Shown here: in pieces, positions 25,871 to 34,101 of the stretch | How positions within the stretch are numbered: position 1 is the first letter of the stretch | How the letters are laid out: the number at the start of each line of letters is the position of its first letter | Source: Mesorhizobium sp. SCN 65-20 | Lineage (GTDB): Bacteria; Pseudomonadota; Alphaproteobacteria; Rhizobiales; Rhizobiaceae | Assembly (NCBI GenBank): GCA_001724355.1 | Contig: MEEF01000014.1 | Location: forward strand, 1-47,979 | Direction of reading: 5' to 3' | DNA: 47,979 nt | Translations under genes and position numbers: made by a program | The notes under the pieces: generated by a model | Seen by the model: only the letters and a program-made list of their open reading frames with translations | The model's database searches: none | What the model was told of the DNA's origin: nothing

Positions 25871-27274
25871 TCAGCATTCCACGACGTTGACCGCGAGGCC
25901 GCCGAGGCTGGTTTCCTTGTACTTCTCGCTCATGTCCATGCCGGTCTGCCGCATGGTCTCGATCGCGGCGTCGAGTGGCACGAAATGCTTGCCGTCGCCC
26001 TTGATCGCCAGCGAGGCCGCTGTGACGGCTTTCACCGCGCCCAACGCATTGCGCTCGATGCACGGGACCTGGACGAGGCCGGCAACGGGATCGCAGGTCA
26101 TGCCGAGATGGTGCTCGAGCGCGATCTCAGCCGCGTTCTCCACCTGCTCGGGCGTTCCGCCCATGACCGCGCACAGGCCGGCCGCCGCCATGGCTGAGGC
26201 CGAACCCACCTCGCCCTGGCAGCCGACCTCGGCGCCTGAGATCGAGGCATTGGTCTTGATGATGCCGCCGACGGCGGCCGCGGTTAGCAGGAAATCGCGG
26301 ATGCTCTCCTTGTCGGCCTCGACATGGAAATGCAGCCAGTAGCGCAGGACCGCCGGCAACGTGCCGGCAGCACCGTTCGTCGGCGCCGTGACGACGCGGC
26401 CACCCGCGGCGTTCTCCTCGTTGACCGCCATCGCATAGATCGACAGCCAGTCGTTGGCGAGCAGCGGATTGGGCCGGTTCTGGCTCCACTGCTCCTGCAG
26501 CTTCTCATGCAGCTGGCGCGCCCGGCGCCGCACCTTGAGCCCACCCGGCATGATGCCGTCCTGCGACAGGCCGCGGTCGATGCAGCGGCTCATGGCGTCC
26601 CAGATCGCATCGAGGCCGGCGTCGAGTTCGGCGCGCTGCATGTGCACTTCCTCATTCGCCCGCTTCATCTCGGCGATAGAGAGGCCGCTGCGTGCCGCCA
26701 TGGCCAGCATCTCGACGGCGTTGGAGAAGGGATAAGGTACCCGCTTGCCCGGTGTGGGCGCAGCGGTCTTGGCCTTCATACGCTGCAGTTCCTCCTCCGA
26801 GACGACGAAGCCGCCGCCGATCGAATAGTAGATGCGCTTGAGCAGCACCCGATCGGCCGAATCATAGGCGTAGAAGGCCATGCCGTTGGCGTGGCCGAGC
26901 AGCGGCGTCTTCTTGTCGAGCACGAGGTCGACATTGGGATCGAAGCGATAGGACGGATGCCCGGGGGGCGCGACGCGCCTGTCGCGCGTCACCTGATCGA
27001 CGATGGCGTCCGACTTGTCGGGATCGACGGTCACAGGCGTAAGGCCGGTCAGGCCCAGAATGACGGCGCGGTCCGTGCCGTGCCCCACTCCGGTATATGC
27101 CAACGAACCATGCAGGCTCGCGCCGACCCGGTCGACCTGGACGCCCGCCGGACGCGGCCATTCGCCGTTGAGCACTTCGTCGAGGAAGCGCGCCGCGGCA
27201 GTCATTGGCCCCATCGTGTGGGAACTCGACGGGCCAATGCCGATCTTGAACAGGTCGAATACCGAAAGAAACAC
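25871..27274 (-). CDS. sdaA: L-serine ammonia-lyase (L-serine dehydratase), iron-sulphur type
   Basis: This enzyme deaminates L-serine to pyruvate with a [4Fe-4S] cluster, not PLP. The 467-residue protein begins [20 protein letters not shown], the fused beta-domain start of the single-chain type. In the C-terminal half the cluster cysteines appear in [27 protein letters not shown] and [10 protein letters not shown]. The start is GTG at 27274, with GGGAG six bases before it. The length is normal. The product can release 2-aminoacrylate, the substrate of RidA, and a ridA-like gene is in this window but 14 kb away. Confidence 0.95.
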   Translation of the reverse strand: MFLSVFDLFKIGIGPSSSHTMGPMTAAARFLDEVLNGEWPRPAGVQVDRVGASLHGSLAYTGVGHGTDRAVILGLTGLTPVTVDPDKSDAIVDQVTRDRRVAPPGHPSYRFDPNVDLVLDKKTPLLGHANGMAFYAYDSADRVLLKRIYYSIGGGFVVSEEELQRMKAKTAAPTPGKRVPYPFSNAVEMLAMAARSGLSIAEMKRANEEVHMQRAELDAGLDAIWDAMSRCIDRGLSQDGIMPGGLKVRRRARQLHEKLQEQWSQNRPNPLLANDWLSIYAMAVNEENAAGGRVVTAPTNGAAGTLPAVLRYWLHFHVEADKESIRDFLLTAAAVGGIIKTNASISGAEVGCQGEVGSASAMAAAGLCAVMGGTPEQVENAAEIALEHHLGMTCDPVAGLVQVPCIERNALGAVKAVTAASLAIKGDGKHFVPLDAAIETMRQTGMDMSEKYKETSLGGLAVNVVEC

Positions 27275-27424
27275 GTCTCACTCCCTGCGACGGCGGCCGC
27301 GATCGCATCGTCTGTGCGATCATTCCGCCCTTTTTGCGCTGATCGCTAGACGCGATCCGACGCGCTTTGCTCAGCGCGCGACATTCGAAAAAAGCACCAG
27401 TTTGCGCAAGGCCGCAAAACAAGA

Positions 27425-27450
27425 AAGCGCGGACCTAGCCGCGCTTTTGT
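27425..27450 (-). terminator. Terminator of the tiny membrane protein gene
   Basis: Arms aagcgcgg (27425-27432) and ccgcgctt (27439-27446) pair exactly around a 6-base loop. Both strands continue with T-rich sequence. Since the next gene on the minus strand upstream is the 42-residue membrane protein, it is most likely that gene's terminator. Confidence 0.7.
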
Positions 27451-27484
27451 ATCCACAATCGTATCCATTTTGAAGATGGTCGTT

Positions 27485-27613
27485 TCAGCCGGCGACCACC
27501 GCCGCCTTTTCTGCACCACCGCTGACAAGCCATGCGAGAACGAGAAAAACTGCAAAGCCGATCACTGCCTTGGCCGTGAGGCCCCAGCAGGATTTCTGAA
27601 CGTTGTCGTCCAT
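27485..27613 (-). CDS. Small single-pass membrane protein, 42 residues
   Basis: From the ATG at 27613 the protein reads MDDNVQKSCWGLTAKAVIGF and continues with a hydrophobic helix (about residues 14-33) and a short alanine- and glycine-rich tail. I do not recognise a family. It is supported as a gene by the clear membrane helix, a sensible start and a dedicated terminator 38 bases downstream. The ribosome binding site (GAAGGG, about 14 bases before the start) is not ideal, so expression is not proven. The longer frame upstream is richer in arginine and looks like non-coding sequence. Confidence 0.5.
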   Translation of the reverse strand: MDDNVQKSCWGLTAKAVIGFAVFLVLAWLVSGGAEKAAVVAG

Positions 27614-27896
27614 GATGTGTCGTAAAACCCTTCTTTTAGGCGGGCCGTGGTCGCCATCGACACTGCAGCCCGTCCAGAGTGGCATGCTGGATAGCCGTTT
27701 GCGGGCCGTTTCGCAACTGCGAAAAATGACGAAAATGTGGCGAGGGGGCTCGCCGAGCGTCCATAGACGGGACGTTATGACATTATATCAGTCACTTGCT
27801 CGACTTCGCTCATTCACGCTTCCTCAATGCTTGCGGCGGAATCGCGGCGCGACGCACTCTCGAAATCGAGCTTCGGCCCATGCTAGCGTTGTGGCC

Positions 27897-28649
27897 ATGT
27901 TCAGCGATTCCACCCCAGTCATCGGTCCGCTCGGCGGCCTCGACGTCATAGCCTTGGTCTTCTTCCTCGCCGGCTGGATCTTCCACGCGCTGGGCGCCGA
28001 GGGATACATCGTCAAGCGCCTCTCCCTGACGCGCGCCATGAATGCGCAACGCGCCGCCTGGATGGCGACCATGGCCCGCCGCGAGGTCCGCATCGTGGAC
28101 ACCTCGATCATGAACGGCCTGCAGCAGGGCACGGCCTTCTTCGCGTCGAGTTCGCTCATCGCCATCGGCGGCTGCTTTGCCCTGTTGGGCGCATCCGACC
28201 GGGTGCTGGCGGTGCTGAGCGACGTGCCGCTGGCCGGCGACACAGCCCGCCCGCTGTTCGAGTTCAAGGTTTTCGGCCTGATCGTCATCCTCGCCTACTC
28301 GTTCTTCAAGTTCGGCTGGGCCTACCGGCTGTTCAACTATTGCTCGATCCTGGTCGGCGCGGTGCCGCACGTTAGGACCGGCGCCGAGCCCGATGCGGAC
28401 ACGCTGATGGCCGTGACTCGGGCGACGCGGATGAACGTTCTCGCCGGAAAGCACTTCAACGCCGGCCTGCGCGGCGTCTTCTTCTCGATCGGCTATCTCG
28501 GCTGGTTCGTCGACGCTCGCGTCTTCTTCATCACCACCGTCGTGCTGCTTGCAGTGCTGATCAGGCGCCAGTTCTTCTCCGAGGCGCGCCAGGCAGTGCT
28601 GCTTCAGGGACGCGGGAACGGCTCGTCGATCCGGCCGGACAGCCAGTAG
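27897..28649 (+). CDS. DUF599 membrane protein
   Basis: The 250-residue protein has four hydrophobic segments, starting with the LDVIALVFFLAGWIFHALG helix. It carries the DUF599 marks RRAxWMA-like (RAAWMATMARREVRIVDTSI), GLQQGTAFFASSSLI and the AYRLFNYCSILVGAVP stretch. The function is unknown. The start is the ATG at 27897; the longer frame adds 98 residues rich in cysteine and arginine that reads the intergenic region. The 3' end overlaps the ydcF-like gene on the opposite strand by 46 bases. The 283 bases between it and the tiny membrane protein gene hold no gene I can support and must contain both promoters. Confidence 0.85.
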   Translation: MFSDSTPVIGPLGGLDVIALVFFLAGWIFHALGAEGYIVKRLSLTRAMNAQRAAWMATMARREVRIVDTSIMNGLQQGTAFFASSSLIAIGGCFALLGASDRVLAVLSDVPLAGDTARPLFEFKVFGLIVILAYSFFKFGWAYRLFNYCSILVGAVPHVRTGAEPDADTLMAVTRATRMNVLAGKHFNAGLRGVFFSIGYLGWFVDARVFFITTVVLLAVLIRRQFFSEARQAVLLQGRGNGSSIRPDSQ

Positions 28650-29395
28650 GCCAGGAGCCCGATCCACTCTCGCATGGCCATGGTCGTGTTCTGCAAGGAA
28701 TCAGCGGGGTTGTCCGTGAACAGCCCCACGCCCTCCTGCCCGGACGTCCGGTAGTCCACCGGCCAGGGAACGACAGTGAACCCCGCCTTGGAGAACAGCG
28801 CCATCGAGCGCGGCATATGGAAGGCCGAGGTGACGAGCAGCCACGTCTCGCCCGGCTTGGGCTGCACCAGTTCCTTCGAGAACACGGCGTTCTCGTAGGT
28901 GTTGCGCGAGCGGTTTTCGAGCACCATCCGGTCGCGCGCGACGCCCAGCTCCCCGAGCAGCCGTGGGGCAGTATCGGCATCGCCCTCGCCCTCAAGCACC
29001 AACGTGCCCGTTCCGCCCGACACCACGACCTTTGCAAGGGGATAGCGGCGGGCGAGGATCGCGGTCTCGACGAAACGGTCGCCGCCGCTGTTGAGCTCAT
29101 AACCGCCGCGGGCGAGATTGATCGCCCCTTCGAAGCCGCCGCCGAGCACGACGATGCCGTCGACCTTTTCGGGCATGGGCGGGCGCTGGAAGCGCTCCTC
29201 GAGCGGATTGAGCATCAGTGCGCCGAGTGACGTCCAGGCGGCGATCGCCAGGATCAGGAACGACACGAATGTCGCCCACCGGAACATACGTCGCCAGCCG
29301 AAGAAGCTGGCGACGAGGCCAAAAGCCAGCAGCAGGATCGAGAAGTTGAGCGGTTGAGCGAAGAACCAGAAGATTTTTGACAGGTAGAAGAACAA
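28604..29395 (-). CDS. YdcF family protein (DUF218)
   Basis: YdcF/SanA/ElyC proteins have a Rossmann-like DUF218 domain and act at the envelope; ElyC affects undecaprenyl-linked precursors. The 263-residue protein has two N-terminal membrane helices (about 1-35 and 40-60) and a periplasmic or cytoplasmic DUF218 domain from residue 75, with VDGIVVLGGG, KVVVSGGTGT, ENRSRNTYENA and TSAFHMPRSMALF. All four are family markers. The start is TTG at 29395, since the protein then begins right at the first helix (MFFYLSKIFWFF) and no ATG fits. It follows gatA by about 115 bases and is convergent with DUF599, overlapping 46 bases. Confidence 0.88.
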   Translation of the reverse strand: MFFYLSKIFWFFAQPLNFSILLLAFGLVASFFGWRRMFRWATFVSFLILAIAAWTSLGALMLNPLEERFQRPPMPEKVDGIVVLGGGFEGAINLARGGYELNSGGDRFVETAILARRYPLAKVVVSGGTGTLVLEGEGDADTAPRLLGELGVARDRMVLENRSRNTYENAVFSKELVQPKPGETWLLVTSAFHMPRSMALFSKAGFTVVPWPVDYRTSGQEGVGLFTDNPADSLQNTTMAMREWIGLLAYWLSGRIDEPFPRP

Positions 29396-29474
29396 CCGAA
29401 ATGCCGCCCGTAGATGGAGTTTTCGCCCAAGGGGCTACTGCTTCATCGGTAAGAGCGACCCCTGTCCTGATCCC

Positions 29475-29499
29475 GTGCCCCGTCCACTGGCCGGGGCAC
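29475..29499 (-). terminator. Hairpin downstream of gatA
   Basis: Arms gtgccccg (29475-29482) and cggggcac (29492-29499) pair exactly around a 9-base loop. It stands 12 bases after the gatA stop. No T-run follows on the minus strand, so termination would need Rho or be partial. Confidence 0.45.
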
Positions 29500-29510
29500 G
29501 AGTTTCTTCC

Positions 29511-31076
29511 TTACCACCACTTCTCCGGCTGGAAGCGACCAGCAGCCTGCTCGACCACGTGGGCGGTCTGGAACAGCGTCTCCTCGTCGAACGGGCGGCC
29601 GATCAGCTGCAGGCCGAGCGGCAGGCCGTGGCCGTCGAGGCCAGCAGGCACGGCGATGCCCGGCAGGCCCGCCATGTTCACCGTCACCGTGAAGATGTCG
29701 TTGAGGTACATCTTGACCGGATCGGCGGCCATGTCCTGGTCGGCGACGCCAAAGGCGGCCGAAGGCGTAGCGGGCGTGAGGATGACGTCGACGCCGGCGG
29801 CGAAGGCCAGTTCGAAGTCGCGCTTGATCAGGGTGCGGACCTTCTGCGCCTGCAGGTAGTAGGCGTCGTAATAGCCCGCCGACAGCACGTAGGTGCCGAT
29901 CATGATGCGGCGCTTGACCTCGCGTCCGAAGCCGGCGGCGCGGGTGTTCTCGTACATCTCGATGATGTCCTTGCCCGGCACGCGGAGGCCGTAGCGGACG
30001 CCGTCGTAACGGGCGAGGTTCGAGGAGGCTTCCGCCGGGGCCACGATGTAATAGGCCGGCAGCGCATACTTGGTGTGCGGCAGCGAGATGTCGACGATCT
30101 CGGCGCCGGCGTCCTTGAGCCAGGCAATGCCCTTCTGCCACAGCGCCTCGATGTCGTCGGGCATGCCGTCGACGCGGTATTCCCTGGGGATACCGATCTT
30201 CATGCCCTTCAGCGACTTGCCGATGGCCGCCTCGTAATCCGGCACAGGCAGGTCGACCGAGGTCGTGTCCTTAGCGTCGACCGAAGCCATCGACTTGAGC
30301 AGGATGGCGGCGTCGCGCACGTCGCGGGCGATCGGTCCCGCCTGGTCGAGCGACGAGGCGAAGGCAACCGTGCCCCAGCGCGAGACGCGCCCGTAGGTCG
30401 GCTTGATGCCGACGGTGCCGGTGAAGGCCGCCGGCTGGCGGATCGAGCCGCCGGTGTCGGTGGCGGTCGCGCCGGCGCAGAGCCACGCGGCGACCGCTGC
30501 GGCCGAACCGCCGGACGAGCCGCCCGGCACCAGTTGGGCGTTGTCGAGCGTGCGCGTGGTCCTCGCACCACCTGCGGAGACGAAGCCGCCGTCGCCCTGA
30601 TGCGTCGTTGGCGTCACCACCTGGTCGAGACGCGAACGGCGCCACGGATTGATGACCGGGCCGTAATAGGACGTCTCGTTGGACGACCCCATGGCGAACT
30701 CGTCCATGTTGAGCTTGCCCAGCATGACCGCACCGTCAGCCCAGAGATTGGCCGTGACCGTCGATTCGTAGCGCGGCTTGAAGCCGTCGAGCACATGGCT
30801 GCAGGCCTGGGTGTGCACGCCTTCGGTGGCGAACAGGTCCTTGATGCCGAGCGGTATGCCTTCCAGCGCACCGCCCTCGCCCTTGGCGAGCTTGGCATCC
30901 GAGGCCTTGGCCATGTCGCGCGCTTGGTCGGGCGTGGTCGCAACGTAGGCGTTGAAGGTCGGATTGGCCTGCTCGATGGCCGCGACATAGGCCTCGGTCA
31001 GTTCCGAAGCGGTGATCTCCTTGCCGCGCAGCTTCCCACGCGCTTCGGCAATCGTCAGTCTGGTCAGATCGGTCAT
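29511..31076 (-). CDS. gatA: GatA, amidase subunit of aspartyl/glutamyl-tRNA amidotransferase
   Basis: GatA releases ammonia from glutamine; GatB uses it to convert Glu-tRNA(Gln) or Asp-tRNA(Asn) to the amide. The 521-residue protein has the amidase-signature triad: Lys79 (GIKDLF), the cis-serine in [10 protein letters not shown] (residues 185-194) and the nucleophile Ser211 ([10 protein letters not shown]). It is about 30 residues longer than most GatA (about 485-493) because of an extra block at about 148-178, between NPWRR and [10 protein letters not shown]. The start is the ATG at 31076; an upstream frame is the GNAT gene read out of frame. GNAT ends five bases before it. Confidence 0.95.
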   Translation of the reverse strand: MTDLTRLTIAEARGKLRGKEITASELTEAYVAAIEQANPTFNAYVATTPDQARDMAKASDAKLAKGEGGALEGIPLGIKDLFATEGVHTQACSHVLDGFKPRYESTVTANLWADGAVMLGKLNMDEFAMGSSNETSYYGPVINPWRRSRLDQVVTPTTHQGDGGFVSAGGARTTRTLDNAQLVPGGSSGGSAAAVAAWLCAGATATDTGGSIRQPAAFTGTVGIKPTYGRVSRWGTVAFASSLDQAGPIARDVRDAAILLKSMASVDAKDTTSVDLPVPDYEAAIGKSLKGMKIGIPREYRVDGMPDDIEALWQKGIAWLKDAGAEIVDISLPHTKYALPAYYIVAPAEASSNLARYDGVRYGLRVPGKDIIEMYENTRAAGFGREVKRRIMIGTYVLSAGYYDAYYLQAQKVRTLIKRDFELAFAAGVDVILTPATPSAAFGVADQDMAADPVKMYLNDIFTVTVNMAGLPGIAVPAGLDGHGLPLGLQLIGRPFDEETLFQTAHVVEQAAGRFQPEKWW

Positions 31077-31080
31077 GTGC

Positions 31081-31542
31081 TCAGCTCGAAAGATTCTTTT
31101 CGTAGAAAACCGACCACTGCGAGTCGGGGTAGTCGAGGACCGGGCCGCAGCGGCTAAAGCCGGCGCCCTCATATACCGCCCATGCCGCCGGATGACGGTC
31201 GCCCGTCTCCAGCACCAGGCGTGAAATACCCTCGCCGCGCGCCAAGGTCTCGATGTGCCGAACGATCTCGGCGCCGATCTTCTTGCCGCGGTGGGTCGGC
31301 CGCGTGTACATGCGCTTGACCTCGCCGAGCCCGCCTTCATGGCGCTTCAAGGCGCCGCATCCGACAGCCTCGCCGTTGTCGCGCGCGATGAACACCGTCG
31401 TATCCGGCCCGGCCATCTGCTCAGCCGTCATGTGGAAGCAGAATTCTGGCGGTGTGAGATCGAGCAGGGTCGCGTTGAGCTCGGCGATCAAGCCACGCAC
31501 CTCGTCCTGCAATGGGCTTTCGACCGCGATCTCGATGGCCAC
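31081..31542 (-). CDS. GNAT family N-acetyltransferase between gatC and gatA
   Basis: The 153-residue protein is a single GNAT domain. It has the acetyl-CoA loop in the form [18 protein letters not shown], with the RxxGxG-like turn, then the [19 protein letters not shown] stretch of motif B. The substrate is unknown. The start is GTG at 31542, with GGAG nine bases before it, inside the end of gatC. The stop lies four bases before the gatA start, so gatC, this gene and gatA are one transcript. Placement of a GNAT here is not usual across bacteria but occurs in some rhizobia, to my recollection. Confidence 0.9.
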   Translation of the reverse strand: MAIEIAVESPLQDEVRGLIAELNATLLDLTPPEFCFHMTAEQMAGPDTTVFIARDNGEAVGCGALKRHEGGLGEVKRMYTRPTHRGKKIGAEIVRHIETLARGEGISRLVLETGDRHPAAWAVYEGAGFSRCGPVLDYPDSQWSVFYEKNLSS

Positions 31543-31548
31543 CTTGGC

Positions 31549-31836
31549 TTACTCCACCACCTTGGGCACCAGGAAGAAGTTCTCATCCGTCGCCGGCGCG
31601 TTGGCGACGATGTCGGCAGCCTTGTTGCCGTCGGTGACGGCGTCGACCCGCTTCTTCATCTCCATCGGCGTAACCGAAGTCATCGGCTCGACACCGGAAA
31701 CATCGACCTCATTCAGCTGCTCGACGAAACCCAGGATGGCGTTCAGTTCGCCGGTCATGCGCTCGGCATCCTCCTCGCTCACTGCAATGCGGGCGAGATG
31801 CGCAACGCGCTTGACTGTCTTGAGATCAACGGACAT
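31549..31836 (-). CDS. gatC: GatC, third subunit of the tRNA amidotransferase
   Basis: GatC is a small belt protein that holds GatA and GatB together. The 95-residue protein has the normal family length and pattern: [20 protein letters not shown] at the start, then [19 protein letters not shown] and the C-terminal [12 protein letters not shown]. The start is the ATG at 31836, with GGAG nine bases upstream; the longer frame adds 12 residues. It leads the gatC-GNAT-gatA operon. The gatB gene is not in the window, as is common in rhizobia. Confidence 0.95.
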   Translation of the reverse strand: MSVDLKTVKRVAHLARIAVSEEDAERMTGELNAILGFVEQLNEVDVSGVEPMTSVTPMEMKKRVDAVTDGNKAADIVANAPATDENFFLVPKVVE

Positions 31837-31921
31837 CGAAAAAAACTCCGGCAGACCGGGGGAAAGGATCAATCGGGGCTATAACGGCGCGACGCGCGCC
31901 GCGCAACACGCTTGATCGCAC

Positions 31922-32344
31922 TCACGGCATGGTGACGCCGTCGCACTGGTAATAGGTGCCGGCATTGTTGGTCTGGCCGCTCTCGGCATCGACGGTACGC
32001 ACCGACACGAGATCGAGCTGCGTCGGGCTGAGTTCGAGGATCGAAAGCACGTCCGGGAACAGATGCCCCGGCTCCTGGCACAGCGCGGTCACGGCCCAAG
32101 CGGGCGACCGGCTGGCCCGGGTCACGTTCACGAACTCGCAATTGTATTCGACGCTCTCGATGCCGCGAGCCGTCAGCACCAGGCCGCCGGCCTCGATGAT
32201 AGGCTGCAGCGTTTCCTTCTTGGCCTGCGCGCAGAGTTCCTCGGACTGCAGGTAGACACCCTTGATGAAGTCCTCGGCCGCGGCAATGTGGACAACACCC
32301 AGCACGAGCGCCGGCACGGCTGCAAGCAGTCGCCATTTATGCAT
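31922..32344 (-). CDS. Small secreted protein with four cysteines
   Basis: I do not recognise this 140-residue protein. It has a clear signal peptide (MHKWRLLAAVPALVLGVVHI, cleavage after AAA at about residue 23). The mature part has four cysteines at 38, 69, 89 and 134, an even number that could form two disulphides in the periplasm. It contains no obvious enzymatic motif. The start is an ATG. It sits 33 bases after the UPF0173 hydrolase gene and about 85 bases before gatC on the same strand, so it may share their transcript. It is probably conserved in related rhizobia, which I cannot test. Confidence 0.65.
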   Translation of the reverse strand: MHKWRLLAAVPALVLGVVHIAAAEDFIKGVYLQSEELCAQAKKETLQPIIEAGGLVLTARGIESVEYNCEFVNVTRASRSPAWAVTALCQEPGHLFPDVLSILELSPTQLDLVSVRTVDAESGQTNNAGTYYQCDGVTMP

Positions 32345-32377
32345 CGAAGCCCCCTGGCCCAGCGGCAGGCGCCGCTT

Positions 32378-33085
32378 TCAGATTTCCTTCGCAACTCCAA
32401 TTTGCGGCAACACCACGTCGACACCCGAACCCTCGAGGCCTTCGACGAACCTCTCCGCCGTCTGGTCGATGATCGGGAAGGTGCCGTAGTGGCATGGTAT
32501 CACTGTTTCGAAACCGAAGAACCGCCGGCAGGCGAGCGCCGCGACCGCGCCGCCCATGGTGAAACGGTCGCCGATCGGAACGATTCCGATCTTCGGCTCG
32601 TGCAGTTCGTTGATGAGCGCCATGTCTGAGAAGATATCGGTGTCGCCCATGTGGTACAGCGTCCGCTCGTCCGGGAAGTGAAGCACCAGCCCGGCGGGAT
32701 TGCCCAGATAGGTGTTGGCACCACCCGGGCCACCGGCCGACGACGAATGCAGCGCATTGACGAAAGTCGTGGTGAAGCCGCCGCAGTCGACGGTGCCGCC
32801 GTGATTCCCGGGATTGATGACCTTGTCGCTGACGCCCTTGCCGACGAGGTACATGCAGATCTCGAAATTGGCGACCAGCATGGCGCCGGTCTTCCTCAGG
32901 ATCGCGACGGAATCGCCGATATGGTCGTCATGCCCGTGCGTGAGCAGGACGTGGGTGACGCCTTCAGCCGCCTGTTCCCACGACTTGCCCCAGGACGGGT
33001 TGCCGCTCAGGAACGGATCAATCAGAATCCTCGCGTCACCGACCTCGACACGGAACGCCGAATGTCCATACCAGGTGAGCTTCAT
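32378..33085 (-). CDS. UPF0173 metal-dependent hydrolase (metallo-beta-lactamase fold)
   Basis: The 235-residue protein begins [20 protein letters not shown] and has the metal-binding [10 protein letters not shown] motif (His50, His52, Asp54, His55). Further metal ligands are in the [10 protein letters not shown] region, in [11 protein letters not shown] and in the late PCHYGTFPI. This is the UPF0173 branch (YtkL and relatives), cytoplasmic hydrolases of unknown substrate. The start is an ATG with a GAGGAG site about ten bases upstream. It is divergent from ruvX, with 73 bases between the starts. Confidence 0.93.
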   Translation of the reverse strand: MKLTWYGHSAFRVEVGDARILIDPFLSGNPSWGKSWEQAAEGVTHVLLTHGHDDHIGDSVAILRKTGAMLVANFEICMYLVGKGVSDKVINPGNHGGTVDCGGFTTTFVNALHSSSAGGPGGANTYLGNPAGLVLHFPDERTLYHMGDTDIFSDMALINELHEPKIGIVPIGDRFTMGGAVAALACRRFFGFETVIPCHYGTFPIIDQTAERFVEGLEGSGVDVVLPQIGVAKEI

Positions 33086-33158
33086 TTATCTGGCACTCCT
33101 CGCTATTTCACTGGCCAGAGGATAGAACGCCGCCGTCCCATGTCAAAAGGAAAGCCGC

Positions 33159-33644
33159 TTGGCCGTCGTCACCATTGAACAGCTTCCAGCCGCCCTAGCA
33201 GGTGGCAGAACGCTCGCCGGCCTTGACCTCGGCGACAAGACGATCGGCGTGGCCGTCTCCGATCGCGGCCTGTCCTTTGCGCATCCCCGGCCGGTCATCA
33301 TGCGCAAGAAGTTCACGCTCGATGCCGGCGCCCTGATCGGCCTGCTGACCAAGGAAAACGTCGGCGCGGTGGTGATCGGCCTCCCGATCAACATGGACGG
33401 TTCGGAGGGCCCGCGCGCCCAGAAATCACGCGCCTTCGTCCGCAACATCGCGACGCTGACCGAGCTTCCTTTCACCTTCTGGGACGAGCGGCTGTCGACG
33501 GTGGCGGCGGAGCGGGCCCTGCTAGAAATGGACGTCTCGCGCAGGAAGCGCGACGAGCGGATCGATTCGGCCGCGGCCGCCTTCATCCTGCAGGGGGTAT
33601 TGGATCGGCTTCAGACGCTCGGGGCCGATTCGGCCGAGGAATAG
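33159..33644 (+). CDS. ruvX: RuvX, RNase-H-fold nuclease (YqgF)
   Basis: RuvX has a resolvase-like RNase-H fold and is linked to Holliday junctions and to pre-16S rRNA processing. The 161-residue protein has the catalytic first strand with Asp23 ([15 protein letters not shown]), the [15 protein letters not shown] segment and the late [17 protein letters not shown] and [12 protein letters not shown] with the acidic residues. The start is TTG at 33159, six bases after AAGGAAA. An upstream ATG is out of frame. Its last 34 bases overlap the DUF6105-like gene on the other strand. Confidence 0.93.
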   Translation: MAVVTIEQLPAALAGGRTLAGLDLGDKTIGVAVSDRGLSFAHPRPVIMRKKFTLDAGALIGLLTKENVGAVVIGLPINMDGSEGPRAQKSRAFVRNIATLTELPFTFWDERLSTVAAERALLEMDVSRRKRDERIDSAAAAFILQGVLDRLQTLGADSAEE

Positions 33645-33922
33645 CGGGCTCGCAGCACCCTAACCTTTTCGGCGATCACCTTGCGGCGGCGGAACGCCCA
33701 GATCGCGAGCAAGATCAGCGTGTCGATGATGAAGGCCTTGCCCATCATCCACGGGATGGTTGCGGGGTCCATGCCGAGGATCTCGCCATAGAGGTCGAAG
33801 ATGGCGAGGTTGAAGGCCCTGCTCATGTAGACGCTGCCGAAATTCATGTCGTTGATCGACAGGAAGTACCAGCCCCAGAAAAGCACCAGCGGCGTGGCCC
33901 ACAAGGCAAAGATGTATCGCAT
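33611..33922 (-). CDS. DUF6105-like small membrane protein
   Basis: The 103-residue product begins [20 protein letters not shown], a membrane helix, and has a second helix (about residues 65-80, [13 protein letters not shown]) before a basic tail. I recognise it as similar to the DUF6105 family of rhizobia; the function is unknown. The ATG at 33922 has GGAGG seven bases upstream, which decides the start against a longer frame. It overlaps the end of ruvX by 34 bases. A CtrA-like motif stands 113 bases before the start. Confidence 0.75.
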   Translation of the reverse strand: MRYIFALWATPLVLFWGWYFLSINDMNFGSVYMSRAFNLAIFDLYGEILGMDPATIPWMMGKAFIIDTLILLAIWAFRRRKVIAEKVRVLRARYSSAESAPSV

Positions 33923-34034
33923 CACATGCCCTCCCGGGCTGGCCGATCCGGAGGATTGTCCCTCGGCTCGCAACGTACGGCATGGCAAGCCACGCTCGGC
34001 CTAAATCTGGCGCGGGCGCTGCGACCGCGCAACG

Positions 34035-34055
34035 TAAACCATTTATTAAGGTTAA
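34035..34055. promoter_or_regulatory. CtrA-like site upstream of the DUF6105-like gene
   Basis: TAAA-CCATTTA-TTAA (34035-34049) matches the CtrA consensus TTAA-N7-TTAA at seven of eight bases. It runs into a second TTAA at 34052. AT-rich runs are rare in this window. CtrA is the cell-cycle regulator of alphaproteobacteria. The match is visible; binding is inferred. Confidence 0.4.
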
Positions 34056-34101
34056 TAGCTCGCGCTAGAGTAGCGGCGCGCGGCCAGGCGCGCGCCCTGC
34101 G

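Noticed and set aside
27614..27896. Gene or RNA in the 283-base divergent gap
   Set aside because: No open frame with a ribosome binding site and no stable structure with a terminator; probably only promoters.
29396..29510. Possible tRNA between the ydcF-like gene and gatA
   Set aside because: No acceptor stem or T-arm; only one hairpin is present.
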